From Avena insularis (Eukaryota > Streptophyta > Magnoliopsida > Poales > Poaceae): a stretch of DNA of 64,000 nucleotides. The notes under the pieces were generated by a model. That model saw nothing but the letters and a program-made list of their open reading frames with translations, made no database searches and had not been told where the DNA came from. Positions 1 through 12,900 of this stretch are shown here, in pieces (position 1 is the stretch's first letter; every line of letters starts with the position of its first letter). The position numbers and the translations under genes were made by a program. Location of the stretch: the NCBI GenBank assembly GCA_023614405.1, contig CM042688.1, positions 68,744,253 to 68,808,252 on the forward strand, in the 5' to 3' direction.

Positions 1-41
1 AATTGTTCAGCTTCTGACTTCTATTTTTTTTTCATCCACAG

Positions 42-123
42 TTGGCCCGTGCCCGACCCAGAGTGGGTTTATCCGACTCGTTACCCTGAAATACCTCGTG
101 CTGCAGAATTTGTGTTCGAGTAA
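42..123 (+). CDS. 3'-terminal exon of an unidentified gene (partial)
   Basis: A pyrimidine-rich tract ends in CAG at 39-41, a good splice acceptor. After one base that completes a split codon, an open frame runs 26 codons to TAA at 121-123. The short peptide is aromatic- and proline-rich (it begins WPVPDPEWVY and ends AAEFVFE), which reads like real coding sequence rather than chance. The rest of the gene lies left of the window, so I cannot name the product. The 3' UTR that follows has two copies of a 21-bp sequence (135-155 and 181-201) differing at one base. The exon call rests on the splice site, frame and composition only. Confidence 0.6.
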
Positions 124-134
124 AAGTGTTGCCT

Positions 135-201
135 TCGTATTTTATTTGAACAGAATGTAAGTACAGTACAAGTCTTGTGCTCGTATTTTATCTGAACAGA
201 A
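135..201 (+). repeat. Short direct repeat in the presumed 3' UTR
   Basis: A 21-bp unit beginning TCGTATTTTAT occurs at 135-155 and 181-201 with one mismatch, 46 bp apart. It lies just after the stop codon of the terminal exon. It looks like a small local duplication, and no function can be inferred. Confidence 0.6.
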
Positions 202-685
202 CCAGGGTAATAGTGCCGATGCTTTTTTATGTAAAAACATCCATATACGTAGTACTACTTCATTTGGTAGTCACATGGTTAACCCATTTTCCTTTGGGAC
301 GAACATGGTCATACTGATGTTTTTGCTTAGGTCTAGAGCCCATCCTGCGCCCCCTTCAATTCGTGTTGTGAGCCAACCCATTCCCCAACTCAGGCCAGAG
401 GCTCTGTCGGTCCATGTCGAGATGTGAGAGGATTTAAACATTGTCAGGTCTTGTTTGCTCTTTATTTCAATAACCCTGTTAAGCCTTTTCAACATAGTCG
501 GTTTCGGCGCAGAACGTCCGCAGCTATCGGTGTTACGGGCTGGTCATCCGTTCCTTGAGCAGCGAGACACCGAGTAAGGTCTTGAACTGTCGCTGAACTG
601 ATCATATAATATTGTTGAACAAAGGTGGTGGATGAATGCTTGTTGAATCAAACCAAAGGACGCACACCGTAGACCTTCTCACGTA

Positions 686-804
686 CTCCCTCCGTTTCAA
701 AATATAAGATGTTTTAGCTTTGTGAAAGAAGTGTATCTATTGACTCATTTTAGTATGTAGATTCATTATAAAACTAAAACATCTTATATTTTAAAAAGAG
801 AGAG
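686..804. mobile_element. Stowaway-like MITE (about 119 bp)
   Basis: The left end begins CTCCCTCCGT and is followed by an AAAATATAAGATGTTTTAG block. The right side holds the inverted counterpart (CTAAAACATCTTATATTTT). TA dinucleotides flank it at 684-685 and 805-806. The inner arms pair well, while the outermost right terminus (AAAGAGAGAG) has drifted from the expected ACGGAGGGAG. These are the hallmarks of Tc1/mariner-type Stowaway MITEs of grasses. Confidence 0.8.
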
Positions 805-1040
805 TAGTAGCCTTTACAAACTCTTGGCTCGTTTCTAAGTGACTCTCTAGGCGTCTAGGAGGCGAACAACCTCCAAGAAGTAACAACGCTAGGCCAGCAC
901 TTAGATCTTCAAATCAGATTCTCAAAGCACCACGAATATCGAAGGATTTGAGTGAAGGAAATATGAGTTAGGCGCGGGAGAGGAGAGGTGAAGATTGGAC
1001 TCCGTCAAGGGCTTTCTCTCTTGTCAATTTCCTCGCTTCG
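805..1040. other. Gene-free stretch between MITE and LINE
   Basis: I see no convincing ORF, repeat or regulatory structure here. The LINE 5' end lies somewhere near its right edge and I could not place it exactly. Confidence 0.4.
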
Positions 1041-1514
1041 CCACAAAACGGGATCGTCGAAGCCGTGGCGCGGGCCGTTGCCTCACCGGCGGTCGTCTGC
1101 CCCGCCGTTGCTGGGGCGGCTGATCGAGGATGCGATCGACCGATCCAGGGCAGAGGTGGCTGGCCGATTGGTGGGCCCTGCGTCTGACGACTGTGATGGG
1201 CCTGCTAAGGCCGAACCGACAGGCCAAACTGGGCTAGGACGGACTGGCTAGCGAGGGGGTCGACTTGAACTCGGACTGCGATCGATCGCTCTGTTTCTCG
1301 TGGTTTGCGATCGCAAGGCGGTTTAGGGCGGCGTGGTCACGGACTCTCTGCCCCAAGTTCTTCTGCTATCGATCGATCTCCCCCGCTCTGCACCGCCGAC
1401 TCCCCTTCGCCTCGGACTGCGCGGCCGACCGGCCCCCTATTCCCCTCGGCTGCACGAACGCCCTCTCCACCGAGACGAACGTACGCGGCGGCTCTTGCTT
1501 CTCTGCCGGTTGCC

Positions 1515-4244
1515 ATGGCGGGATTCAACCCTAGGGGTTCCTAGGCCGCGGCCTCGACTCCCACCCACCACCGGGTGCGCCGCCCGGCTCCGCCCTTCTG
1601 CTCGGCTGGCGCAAAAAGTGCTGGCCGCTGTTGGTGCGCCGCGTGGTCTTCGCCTTCAGGGCAACCTTCTGCGCCGGCGGTCCCATATGCCGGGCCACCG
1701 GTTTTCCCGCCCGGGGTACAGTTCCACCCACCGGCGGCCTACTTCGCTGCTGCTCAGACTATGCCGATGCAACCTCTCCAGGCACCGTACCGTGGCCCGA
1801 CTCCGGCGGCTTTTGCCGGAGGTTCGCCTCATGGATTCGTTGGAGGCACGCCGGGGGTGGCACCGACCTCTGGACATTATGGGGTTCCACACACAACGCC
1901 CTCGGGTGGGGGACCGCAGTTTGGTGCGAGTAGGAGTGCACCTGTGAACGTTGCGCCGAAGAGAAAGAAGAAGAAGCCTTCTGGGGTTAATCAGCTACTG
2001 TTGCAGCCTGGATCATTTGGTAATGGGTCTTTTGCGGCTCCGCCACCATAGTTTATGGGTCATCAACAGAGTGGTTTCTCGTCGATTCCTGGTTCTAGTG
2101 TCCCGCAACCTTACCAGGCTTTGGTACAACCTCAACACTTGCAGTACGCTTCTCTGGCTGGGGGTTTGGAGGCCTCGACTATTCCGAGTCCTATGGTGGT
2201 CCCAAAGAAGCCTAAGAAGGCTGTCAGATGTTGGAAGTGTGCCACTGATTCCCATGCCACCAAGGACTGTAAGACCGTCCACTACTGTTATATTTGTGAT
2301 GTTGCTTCCCACCCAACCTTGTGTTGCCCTGTGCTGAAGCAACCTCGACCGACTGCATACATGGTTGGGTGTGGCCATGATAAGACGTTGTTTGCAGAGA
2401 TACCTGACAGTGTGGTTTGAAATGATATGGGGCCCAGTCAGATCCCCATTTCTTTGGTCCAGATTTCAGGTGAGGCGGTCACTACGGAAGTGGTCTAGCT
2501 ACAGATTGCGCGAAGATGCCAGGTCAGGCCAAACTAGAAGTGGGAAGCTGTGTCGCACGGGGACAATGCTTTTCTGGTTAGCTTCCCATCTTTCGAGGAC
2601 TTGGATAGGGTGGATAGGAGTCAGTTTTCAATGCCACTGGGCAAGACCCAGGAAGTGCCACACAAATGTGAATTACATCAAGTTTGGCTGCATGTGGAAG
2701 GGGTACCGCATTCCCTTCGCACTTTTCTTGGTTTCTGGGCGGTTGGATCTCTTTTGGGTACACCTCTGAACGTCGATTTATTGTATTTGCAGAGGAGAGG
2801 TGTTGTTCGCATTCTGGTTGGTATGTTTGATATTACGGTGTTTAGGAGCTAGGATGCTTTGGGTTCTTATCTTACTTCTGATGATGTGGTTAAGTTGAAG
2901 GGGTATGAGCTGATGTTTAGGTTGGAGTCTGCGGGGTATGTCCCGGACCCAGATTTCTCACCGTTCTTGTGGAAGAGGCCGAATGATGACTCTGAGGGAG
3001 ATGGCATGGGGAACAATGGAGATGATGTGATGGACACCTCGGATACTGTTGCTCCGCCTCCTGGGTACGGGACGTCTTCTGGACATCCGTCCGGTCAGGG
3101 GATTTCTTCTTCATCTTCTACGCGGCAGGTTCCTTCGACAATTTATGCGGTTACTCCTTTTAATGCTTCTCCTTCAACTCCGCGTGGAAAGGAACTCCTA
3201 GATGCTTTGCCTTTGGATTCCCCTCTGCGCGGGAGTGGTTTGTCTGCTGGTTCGCCGCGTGTTTTGTCTGCCCAGCTGCAGGAGGCTCTGCGGTCGGTCA
3301 AGGGATCTTCTTCTGTGTTGGCCACACCGGCTAGGTGTAGGCCGAACGTCTTGGGTCGATCTATCCCTAGGACGGAGCCAGTGCTGGTGGAGGTTTCTGC
3401 TGAGGCGGTGACCGATGGGCTGGCCCAAGAGGGGCTGACTGATCGGTTGTGTGTTGGCTCCGTGCTGGCGGACTCGACCTCCACCGTGGAGGCCCCTATG
3501 GCGACACCGAGGTCTTCGGGGCTGGTGGTCACGACCCAGGGGCCTACTGCGGCGGCGGTCTCTGACTCGGGGGCCTAGGCGGGGCACCCAGATGTCGACG
3601 CCCAGGTGGGGCTGCACGTGGAGGTGGGGCTGCACGTGGAGGGGGACCTGGCCCAGGAGGGGTCGGGTTCGTCTCCCATCGCATCGCCTTGTAGCCCAGG
3701 CGGGGCTACATGTGGCCCTCTGCATATGCCTCCGGTGGTTGACGTGCCTGCGCGCAGGAGCTCCCGACATGGCACTGATGCACTCGGGGCGTCGGTCACG
3801 GACGAGGATTCGTTGGCCAAGGCCATGCGAAGGAACGCTGAGAAGAATCTGGATTCTCATGGTATATTTAATTCATCCCCATCTTTTCTTTCTTTTTCAA
3901 CCCCTGTTATTGTTGATAAGCTTGCCAATGTTGGTATTAACATGGGTAGATCTGTAAAGGAAATTAATTTTTCTAGTTCTGTTCTGAGACATATGGAGGT
4001 TGACCGTCTAACGGTTACTCCTAAGGTCCCAGTTGTTCCTGATTTTTTATCAACGGAGGAGGAGTTGCATGCCACAGTAGATGGTCAACTCCTTTCTCAC
4101 TTAGTTGGTGAAGTGTCAGATGTGGGTTATGATGAGACTAGGCTGGACGCATTATATGAGCTTAAAGCTTCTGGTCGAAAATCTAAAAACCTGAAGTCTC
4201 ACAAAATGACTCGTGTATCCAAATCTACTATTGTTTCTCAATGA
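1515..4244 (+). pseudogene. LINE ORF1 (gag-like, zinc-knuckle) with in-frame stops
   Basis: In L1-type LINEs ORF1 encodes the RNA-binding protein that packages the element RNA. The ATG at 1515 has a strong context (GCCATGG). The same frame stays readable to the TGA at 4242-4244, broken only by stops near 1542, 2049, 2418, 2493, 2535, 2850 and 3576. A proline/glycine-rich N-terminal part is followed by a basic stretch (KRKKKK near 1965) and zinc knuckles around 2230-2330 (CWKC and YCYIC-type cysteine pairs with His). An LxxxFGFWAVGSLLG-like segment and a serine/proline-rich tail follow. Every break is a substitution stop rather than a frameshift, so the reading frame is well preserved for a relic. 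Confidence 0.8.
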
Positions 4245-7200
4245 ATGGCATGCTCTCAAATAGCAGAGGTCTTCGTGACTTGGCTAAACATTTGTTTTTT
4301 GCCGATTGTGTGAGCGATCATAAGTTGGATTTTTTGGGTATTTCTGAGACCGGGAGACGTGATTTCTCACAAGCCCAACTCAATCGCCTTTCTGGTGGAG
4401 TGGACTTTACGTGGATATCACGTCCACCGCGAGGTAGATCTGGAGGAATCCTATTGGGCATTAGAGATGAGACTATGAAAGTCTTAGCTAGTTCGAATGG
4501 TGACTTTTTTATTAAGCTCCATATTCGTAACAAAGCTGATGATTTCATATGGTCTCTAGTCGCTGTTTATGGGGCTGCCCAAGATGTTTATAAGGATGAT
4601 TTTTTGCGTGAATTGGTTAATCTGGTCAACGATAATCCGTACCCTATTTTTATAGGTGGAGATTTTAACTTTCTAAGATTCCCTCATGAGAAAAGTCAGG
4701 ATCGTTTTGACAAACATTGGCCTTTCATGTTTAATGCTGTCATTGACAGTTTAAACCTGAGAGAGGTTACGATGTTAGGAAGACAGTTCACCTGGGCTAA
4801 TAGTCTTTCGGAGCCTACATATAAAAAACTGGATAGAGTGCTTATGGATACTGAATGGAAAGATAAATTCCCTATGGTAACTATTCGTGCTCTAGAGCGT
4901 ATTGAGGCTTTGTCAGATCATGCTCCTTTATTATTATCTGTTGGAACACCAACACGAAATACCAAACATAGTTTCAAATTTGAACTTGGATGGATGGATC
5001 GTGATGGTTTCTATGATTTAGTAAAGGCTATTTGGAAGAAACATGTTAGTGGTCATACGCCGATACAACGATGGAACACTAAAATGCGTGCCTTACGCAA
5101 GTACCTTCGTGGTTGGGCTAGACATATTGATGGAATCCTAAAAAGGGAGAAAATACACCTTTCATCTATTATTAACGATTTAGAAGCTGCTGCGGAGGTT
5201 AGGTTGTTGACTGTACAAGAGATTGCGATTAAAACCTAATCGAATGCAGACATCGTCAAACTACTCCGTGAGGAGGAACTTAAATCGTATCAACGCTCTA
5301 AAGCGAAGTTTATTCTTGAAGGAGATGCGAATACAAGATACTTTCATGTTGTTGCCAATAGCAAGCATAGAAAGAAACTTATTCACTCTCTAGTTCAGGA
5401 TGAAGGTACGGTTGAGGGTCAGGAGCAACTAAAATCTTATATTACTGCTTATTACAAATCCCTATTTGAGGCAACGCCTGAGAATTCGTTCACATTGGAT
5501 GAGTCCCAAACAGCTGATATTTCTCAAGTTTTTGTTGAGTAGAACAACTTTCTAACCGCTCCCTATACGAAGAAGGAGGTCAAGAAAGCGGTTTTTCAAA
5601 TGGAACATAATAAGGCGCCAGGACCTGATGGCTTTCTAGCAGAATTCTACCAAAAATTCTGGGAAGTCATTAAGGAGGACCTAATGCATCTTTTTGAGTT
5701 CTTACATGCTGGTCAGTTAGACATTTTTAGTCTTAATTTTGCAACCAACATTTTGTATTAATTTTGCAACATAATTTTATTGCCTAAGGTTAATAATGCT
5801 GAACGAATACAGCAGTATCGCCCGATTTGCCTTCTTAACGTTAGCTTTAAAATCTTCACAAAAGTTGCTATGATTAGATTAAATTCGGTTTGCTGATCAT
5901 GTTGTACGCCCATCTCAAACTGCTTTTATGCAAGGAAGAAACATCCTAGACGGTGTAGTAATCCTGCATGAAACAATCCATGAACTACACTCAAAGAAAT
6001 TAAATGGTGTATTGTTCAAGTTTGACTTTGAGAAGGCTTATGACAAGGTTAATTGGTCTTTTCTCCAGCAGACACTCCGAATGAAAGGTTTTTTGGAGGA
6101 GTGGTGTGCTCTCATACAGTCTTTTGTGTCTGGTGGTAGTGTTGCTATTAATGTCAATGACGACACTAGCAAATACTTCCAAACAAAAAAAGGACTAAGG
6201 CAAGGGGATCCACTATCGCCTATACTATTTAACATAGTGGCAGATATGTTGGTAATCCTTGTCGAGAGAGCCAAGGCCGATGGCTAAGTTGAAGGATTAG
6301 TTCCCCATCTGGTTGATGGAGGTCTCTCTATTCTTCAATACACGGACGATACAATCCTATTTATGGAATATGATCTGGAGAAAGCCAGGAATCTGAAGTT
6401 AATTCTATCAGTATTTGAGCAACTCTCCAGATTAAAAATTAATTTCCATAAAAGTGACTTGTATTGTTTTGGCGAGGCTATTAACGATGCCCAACTATAT
6501 GCTGATCTTTTTGGCTGTGGTCTGGGACAATTTTCTATCAACTATCTAGGAATACCGATCCATTATCGGCGTCTCACGATTGCGGAATGGAAACTCGTTG
6601 AGGAAAGACTACATAAACGTCTAAATAGTTGGAAAGGTAAGTTGCTATCCCTTGGTGGAAGACTTGTTCTCATAAATTCAGTACCCACCAATATGGTACT
6701 ATGTATGATCTCGTTTTTCTATTTGCCGAAAGGTGTCTTGAAGAAAGTGGATTATTTTCGATCAAGATTCTTTTGGCAAGGGGATAGTGAAAAAAAGAAA
6801 TATCGACTGGCCAGATGGAATGTGGTTTGCCGACCTAAAGAGTATGGTGGACTGGGCATACATGATTTGCAAGTCAAAAATACCGCACTGTTGAGTAAAT
6901 GGTTGTTTAAACTACTTACTAAGGATGGTGTCTAGCAAACCATTCTATGGAGGAAGTATGTTGGCTCCAAAGCTATGTCTCAGGTGGTTTGGAAACCTAG
7001 AGATTCACATTTTTGGGCGGGACTAATGACATCCAAAAAACACTTCTTCCGTTTTGGTACTTTTAATATTAGGAATGGTTCATAGATTCGTTTCTAGGAA
7101 GATAAATGGCTTGGTCAATCTATTCTTCGGGAACAATATTCAGCTCTTTATTCGATTGTTAGACACAAAGGGGATACACTTTTCACTGTATTGGAAACTA

Positions 7201-7887
7201 ATACTCCTAATGTGGCTTTCAGAAGAAGTCTCATAGGCCCTAGACTACTATCGTGGAACAATCTTTGATTACGATTGGCCACGATACAACTGTCGGAGGG
7301 TATGGACGAGTTCAAATGGAATTTACTAGAGAGTGGTAAATTTTCTATGGATTCACTGTATAGAGTTTTGATACAACCTGATATTCCAGTCGATAATAAT
7401 AGTAAAATTTGGAAGATAAAAATACCCCATAAAACAAAAATATTTGCATGGTATCTTCGTAAAGGGTAATTCTCACAAGAGACAATTTTGCTAAAAGGAA
7501 TTGGCATGAAAGTACATAGTGTGTTTTTATCATCAGAATGAGACAATTCGACACCTATTCTTCCAATGCAAATTTGCTCGATCTATATGGTCAATCATCC
7601 AAATGGCCTCGGGTTTATCGCCCCCTCGATCGGTTGCCAATGTTTTTGATAACTGGTTATACGGGATACATGATAAATATGGGACTGTGTTTAGGGTGGG
7701 AGCGCTTGCCATTATTTGGTCGCTTTGGCTGTGTAGAAATGACAAGATTTTTAATAACACTGTGTCTTCTTCTTTGCAGGTTATCTATCGAGCTACGGCC
7801 ATTCTCTGATCATGGACTACCCTCCAACGTATGGAGCTTCGCCACTTATTTTCTCCCGACATGGATGGCAGCGTGATCTCCGCATAG
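4241..7887 (+). pseudogene. LINE ORF2: APE endonuclease, reverse transcriptase, zf-RVT
   Basis: ORF2 nicks the target and copies the element RNA by target-primed reverse transcription. The start ATG (4241) overlaps the ORF1 stop as ATGA. Residues 1-332 are open and form the APE-type endonuclease, with the ISET glutamate, a GGDFNF motif and a SDHAPLL motif near 4915. After a stop at 5237-5239 come the RT blocks: FDFEKAYDKVNW (about 6020), LRQGDPLSPILFN (about 6195) and the catalytic block YTDD (6339-6350) in place of the usual YADD. Then YLGIP (about 6545) and the C-terminal zf-RVT region (ETIRHLFFQC, about 7537) up to TAG at 7885-7887. Frameshifts and stops at several places make it non-functional. 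Confidence 0.85.
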
Positions 7888-8180
7888 ATCAACATTAGCT
7901 CGAGGCGCTTGTTGTTATTATGATTTGTAATTTTCATATTTTAGCGTTGGACCTTTGATGTGTGGTTGAACGCCTGTGTGCATCCTACTTATGCAGAGGC
8001 CGAGTGTAAACATTGCTTTAAGTAATAGATACGCCTATTTTTAGAAAAAAAGGGTATATGCAAAGCTAAAAATCCGATCATTTGGACTAGTTCAAAATAT
8101 GAATAGGCGGATGGGAAAACGAATTCCCGGAGGTACCGAACATAATTTAGCTGCACCGGCTTGACCAGAGAACCCCTAAA

Positions 8181-9882
8181 TGAAGGGTTTCGCAGCATAG
8201 TAAATCAAAATTTTCTACGGAGGCGAACAGAGGGAAAGCCAAGATCTAATCTAGGAGATGCAAACAACGAGAGAGACTGGATTAGATCTTCATACCCTTG
8301 AAGATTCAGACAGTGAACGCGTTAACGTGGGTGATGTAGTCGTACTCGCTTCTCCTCCTCGCGATCCGATCCGATCTAGCACCACAAGTGGCGGTGCCTC
8401 CGTGAGATGCACACGTGCAGCACCTCGACGTCTCCTCCTTCCTCGGACCAGCAAGTATGGTGGAGAGATGGATTGGATCTACAACACGACGGCGTGGTGT
8501 ATATGGTGGAGAATTTCTGCTGCAGGGCTTCGCCTACAAACAGTCGGGAGGGAGAGAGGAAGGGCAGCAGGGCGGCTAGGGTTGGAGGGGAAGGTGTGTA
8601 GGGGGAGGGGGGGCGCACCAGCCCTCTATATATAGAGGGGGGGTGCGGCCAGCCCTTTCCCATCCTCCAAGCCTATCTCTAGTTTAAACGATTTAAACCC
8701 TCCCTTCTAGAAACCCTATCTTATCTCTAGTTTAAACGATTTAAACTTATCTAGGATCGGCTGGGCCCTATGGGGCCTTGTGCCTCTGGCCCAATGCGGC
8801 CAGGACACTCCCTCATAGGCCCATGCCCCCTCCCGGAAGGTGGGACCACGTTGGCCCCCTTCCGGAAGGTTCTAGAAGCTTAGGTACAATACCGATTAAT
8901 CCGGAACAATTCGAACTCCAAAACTGCACGCCTTATATATGAATCTTATTCTGGACCATTCCGGAACCTCTCGTGATATCCCGGATCCCATCCGAGACCA
9001 AAAAAATTCATAAACCAATTATCCAATCTATCCTAGCGCCGAGACACGTTAAGTGTGTGACCTGCGGGTTCGAGAATATGCGAACATGATCTTCTATCAA
9101 TAATCAACAGCGGTCAGGCACCCATATTGACTCCCACACAGTCATCGATGATCATATCGGATGAACCACGATGCCAGGATTCAATCAATCCCATATATAT
9201 ATTCCCTCCGTCTCGCGATATTTTACTTGCCCGAGATTCGATCGTCGGTATCGTCATACCTAGTTCAATCTCGTTCACAGCAAGTACTTTACTCGTTCCG
9301 TAATCCGATATCACTTTGTGATTAACTCCTTAACCACATGCTTGCAAGCGTGTTGATATCGACACGAAAGTGGCCCAAGTATATCTCTCGACTTGGGAGG
9401 ACAAATTCCATCTCGATACATACAACCCAATGATACTTTCCGATCACCTGAGAGACACCTTTATGATCACCCTCTCATAGGATGACGTTTGATGACCTCA
9501 AAGCTTTCTTCCGATACCAGGGAGTTGTATTATCTCATGGTCTAAGGAATACAATATTTGACATGAGAAAAGCTTCGCAAAGACGAACACGATGAAACGA
9601 TCTAATAGCTTTGCTTAGTTTGAGTCATCCCACCATATCATTCTCCCAATGATATGGTCTCATTATCAATTGACAACTCATGTCTATGGTTAGGAAACCT
9701 TAACCATCATTGATCAATGAGCTAGTCCATAGAGGCGTACTAGAGACACGGTGTTGTTCACAAACCACACAAGTATTAATGTTTCCGCTTAATACAATTC
9801 TAGCATGGAATATAAACTTTATCATGAACAAGAATTATAATAATAACATCTTTATTATTGCCTCTAGGGCATAATTCCAATA
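8181..9882 (-). repeat. 3' LTR of the Angela-like element
   Basis: About 1,702 bp and matches 15018-16695 along its whole length. The inner edge reads TA where CA is expected. It carries a TATA box at 8622-8639 that is a perfect 18-bp palindrome. Many 1-4-bp indels separate it from its partner. Confidence 0.93.
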
Positions 9883-9892
9883 GTCTCCCACT
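9883..9892 (-). promoter_or_regulatory. Polypurine tract of the Angela-like element
   Basis: The plus strand reads GTCTCCCACT beside the inner end of the 3' LTR, that is AGTGGGAGAC on the minus strand. This is the usual site for priming plus-strand DNA synthesis in Copia elements. Confidence 0.7.
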
Positions 9893-9933
9893 TGCACTAG
9901 AGTCAATAATCTAGTTTACATTTGGCAACAATC

Positions 9934-12900
9934 TTACACCCATGGCAATCGAGGTTGATCATGTTTTACACGTGGAAGAGGTTTAGTCAATGGATCTGCG
10001 ACATTCAGATCTGTATGTACTTTGCTGATCTTCAGATCTCCATCTGCTATATAATCTCGGATTATATGAAACTTGCGGTTGATATGCTTGGTCTTTGGAT
10101 GATATCTTGGTTCCTTAGCGAGTGCTATGGCGCCAATGTTGTCACACAATATCTCCATGGGTCCAATGCCTGAACCACGCCAAGCTCGTGATGAAGTTTC
10201 GATCCAAACTCCTTCACTTGACGCCTGCGGCAGCCATGTATTCCGCTTCTCTGTAGATCCCGCGATCACGCTTTGCTTGCAGCTTCTCCACTCCAGCTCC
10301 TCCATTCAAAATATACACGTATCACATGCGAGATTTAGAATCATCCTTGTCGATTGTCGAAACTAGCATCGACGTAACCTTTTCTGACGAGTTGTTCATC
10401 ACCCCATAGACTAAGAACATTTCTTTAGTCCTATTTAGGTACCTTAGGATGTTCTTCACGGCTGTCGATGTTCCACTCTGGATCACTTTGATATTTGCTC
10501 GTCAAACTAAGAGCATTGGACACATCCGTCTAGTACACAACATGGCATACATGATGGAACCTATGGCGAGGCATAAGGCACTTTGCTCATAGCTTCCCTA
10601 TCATTTACCAGAGTGGACCTCGAGCCTTGCTCAATATCTTACTCGACAACATAGGCAATTGAACCTTTCAATGCCTTATCCATTCTGAACCTTTTCGAAC
10701 TTTGTCTAGGTATGTACTCGCTTAAAGCTATCAGCGCCTTTGTCTATCTCTATAGATTTTGATGCTCAATATATAAGCAGCTTCACCTAGGTCTTTCATT
10801 GAAAACACTTGTTCAAATAACTCTTCACATCGTTAAGCATGTCGATGTCATTTCCAATAATCAATATGTCATCCACATATAGTACCAGAAACGTCACCGA
10901 GCTCCCACTCACTTTCTTGTAGATGCAAGCTTCATAGCAATTTGGAACAAATCCAAAGCTCTTGATCACTTGATCAAAACGAAGGTCCCAACTCCGAGAC
11001 GCTTGCTTTAGTCCATAAATGGAACGCTGAAGTTTGCATACTTTATCAACATCCTTAGGATCGACAAAACCTTCGGGTTGCATCATATACAACTCTTCAT
11101 CAATGTTGTCATTGAGGAAAGCGTCTTGACATCCATTTGCCATATTTCATAATCATGAAACGCAGCAATTGCTAATAAAATCGAATGGACTTAAACATCG
11201 CTACGGAGAGAAAGTCTCATCATAGTCAACACCTTGAACTTGTCGAAAACCTTTCGCAACAAGCCGTGCTTTATAGACGTAACATTACCATCGGCGTCCG
11301 TTTTCTTCTTGAAGATCCATTTGCACTCTACGGCCTTTCGGTCGCTAGGAGGGTCCACCAAAGTCCATACTTGGTTTTCGCTCATGGATCCCAATTCGGA
11401 TTTCATGGCTTCTAGCCATTTCTCAGAGTCTGGGCTCATCATCGCTTCCTCATAGTTCGTAGGTTCACTGTCTTCTACTAACAAGACAAATAAGACAGGT
11501 TGCCGTACCACTCAGAGGGCACGCGACCTTGTCGACTGCGACGCTCAAGAGCAAAGATCGTCCAAGCTTCATGATCCTTGTCATTAGCTTCCTCTATTGT
11601 TGGTGCAGGCAATGGAACAATTTCAGGTGCTGCGCTACTCTCCAATTCAAGAGAAGGTTCAATAACCTCGTCTAGCTCTACTTTCCTCCCACTCACTTCT
11701 TTCGAGAGAAACTCCTTCTCAAGAAAGGAACCGCTTCATGATAAACACTTTGCCTTCGGTTCTATGATAGAAGGTATACCCAATAGTTTCCTTAGGGTAT
11801 CCTATGAAGACGCATTTCTCCGCTTTGGGTTCGAGCTTGTCCGCATCAACTTCGACGTAAGCTTCGCATCCCCAAACTTTCAGAAACGACAACTTAGGTT
11901 TAGCACCAAACCACAGTTCATACGGTGTCGTCTCAACGGATTTAGATGGAGCCCTATTTAAAGTGAATACAGCGGTTTCTAATGCATAACCCCAAAATGA
12001 TAACGCAAATCAGTAAGAGACATCATCGATCGGACCATATCTAATAGGGTTCGATTCCGCTCGAGACACACCATTATACTGTGGTGTTCCGTGGCGTGAG
12101 TTGTGAAACGATTCCATTTGCTTTGAGATGCGTGAGAAAATCATAACTCAAATATTCGCCCCCACGATCGGATCGTAGAAACTTAATCTTTACATACGAT
12201 GGTTCTCTACTTCATTCTGAAATTCTTTGAACTTTTCAAACGTTTCAGATTTATGTTTCATTAAATAGATATACCCATATCTACTTAAGTCATCGGTAAA
12301 AGTGAGAAAATAGCGATATCCACCGCGCGTCGAAACACTCAACGGTCCGCATACATCGGTATGTATGATTTCCAACAAGTCCGCTGTTCGCTCCATCATC
12401 TTTGGAGAACGGGGTTTTGATCATCTTGCCCATGAGGCATGGTTCGCATGTGTCAAATGATTCAAAATCAAGAGACTCCAAAAGTCCATCAAAATGGAGT
12501 TTCTTCATGCGCTTTACACCAATATGACCTAGACGACGATTACAAATAAGTAGTATTATCACCATCTACTTTGCATCTCTTAGCCTCAATGTTATGGATG
12601 TGTGTTTCATCCCTTTCGAGATTTAGAAGAAATAAACCATTCATAAGAGGTGCATGACCATAAAAGATGTTACTCATATAAATAGAACAACCATTATTCT
12701 CCGATTTAAATGAATAACCGTCTTGCAATAAACACGATCCAGAAATAATGTTCATGCTCAACGCAGGCACATAATAACATTTATTAAGGTTTAAAACTAA
12801 TCCCAAAGGTAAAACTAAGGAGAGCGTCCGACGCCATCACATCAACTCTTGATCCGTTGCCAACGCATCGTCACCTCATCCTCGCAGTCGCCGCTCTATT

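Larger units (their letters stand above)
1041..8051 (+). mobile_element. L1-type LINE, near full length, degenerate
   Basis: This non-LTR retrotransposon has a GC-rich leader, a zinc-knuckle ORF1, an ORF2 with endonuclease and reverse transcriptase, a 3' UTR and a short A-tail (8045-8051). The left boundary is approximate: it is placed where GC-rich leader sequence begins, and I found no clear target-site duplication. The leader changes sharply from GC-rich (about 1,040-1,900) to AT-rich ORF2. Several in-frame stops and at least one small duplication make it inactive as it stands. A complete Copia element is inserted about 130 bp downstream of its tail. Confidence 0.85.

Noticed and set aside
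271..495. Minus-strand frame of 74 residues that reads fairly protein-like
   Set aside because: It lies in the region downstream of the terminal exon, has no recognisable domain or start context, and no splice partner; I cannot support it as a gene.
988..1947. Several overlapping GC-rich open frames on both strands
   Set aside because: They follow from high GC content in the LINE leader and ORF1 start; only the frame opened by the ATG at 1515 continues into the zinc-knuckle protein.
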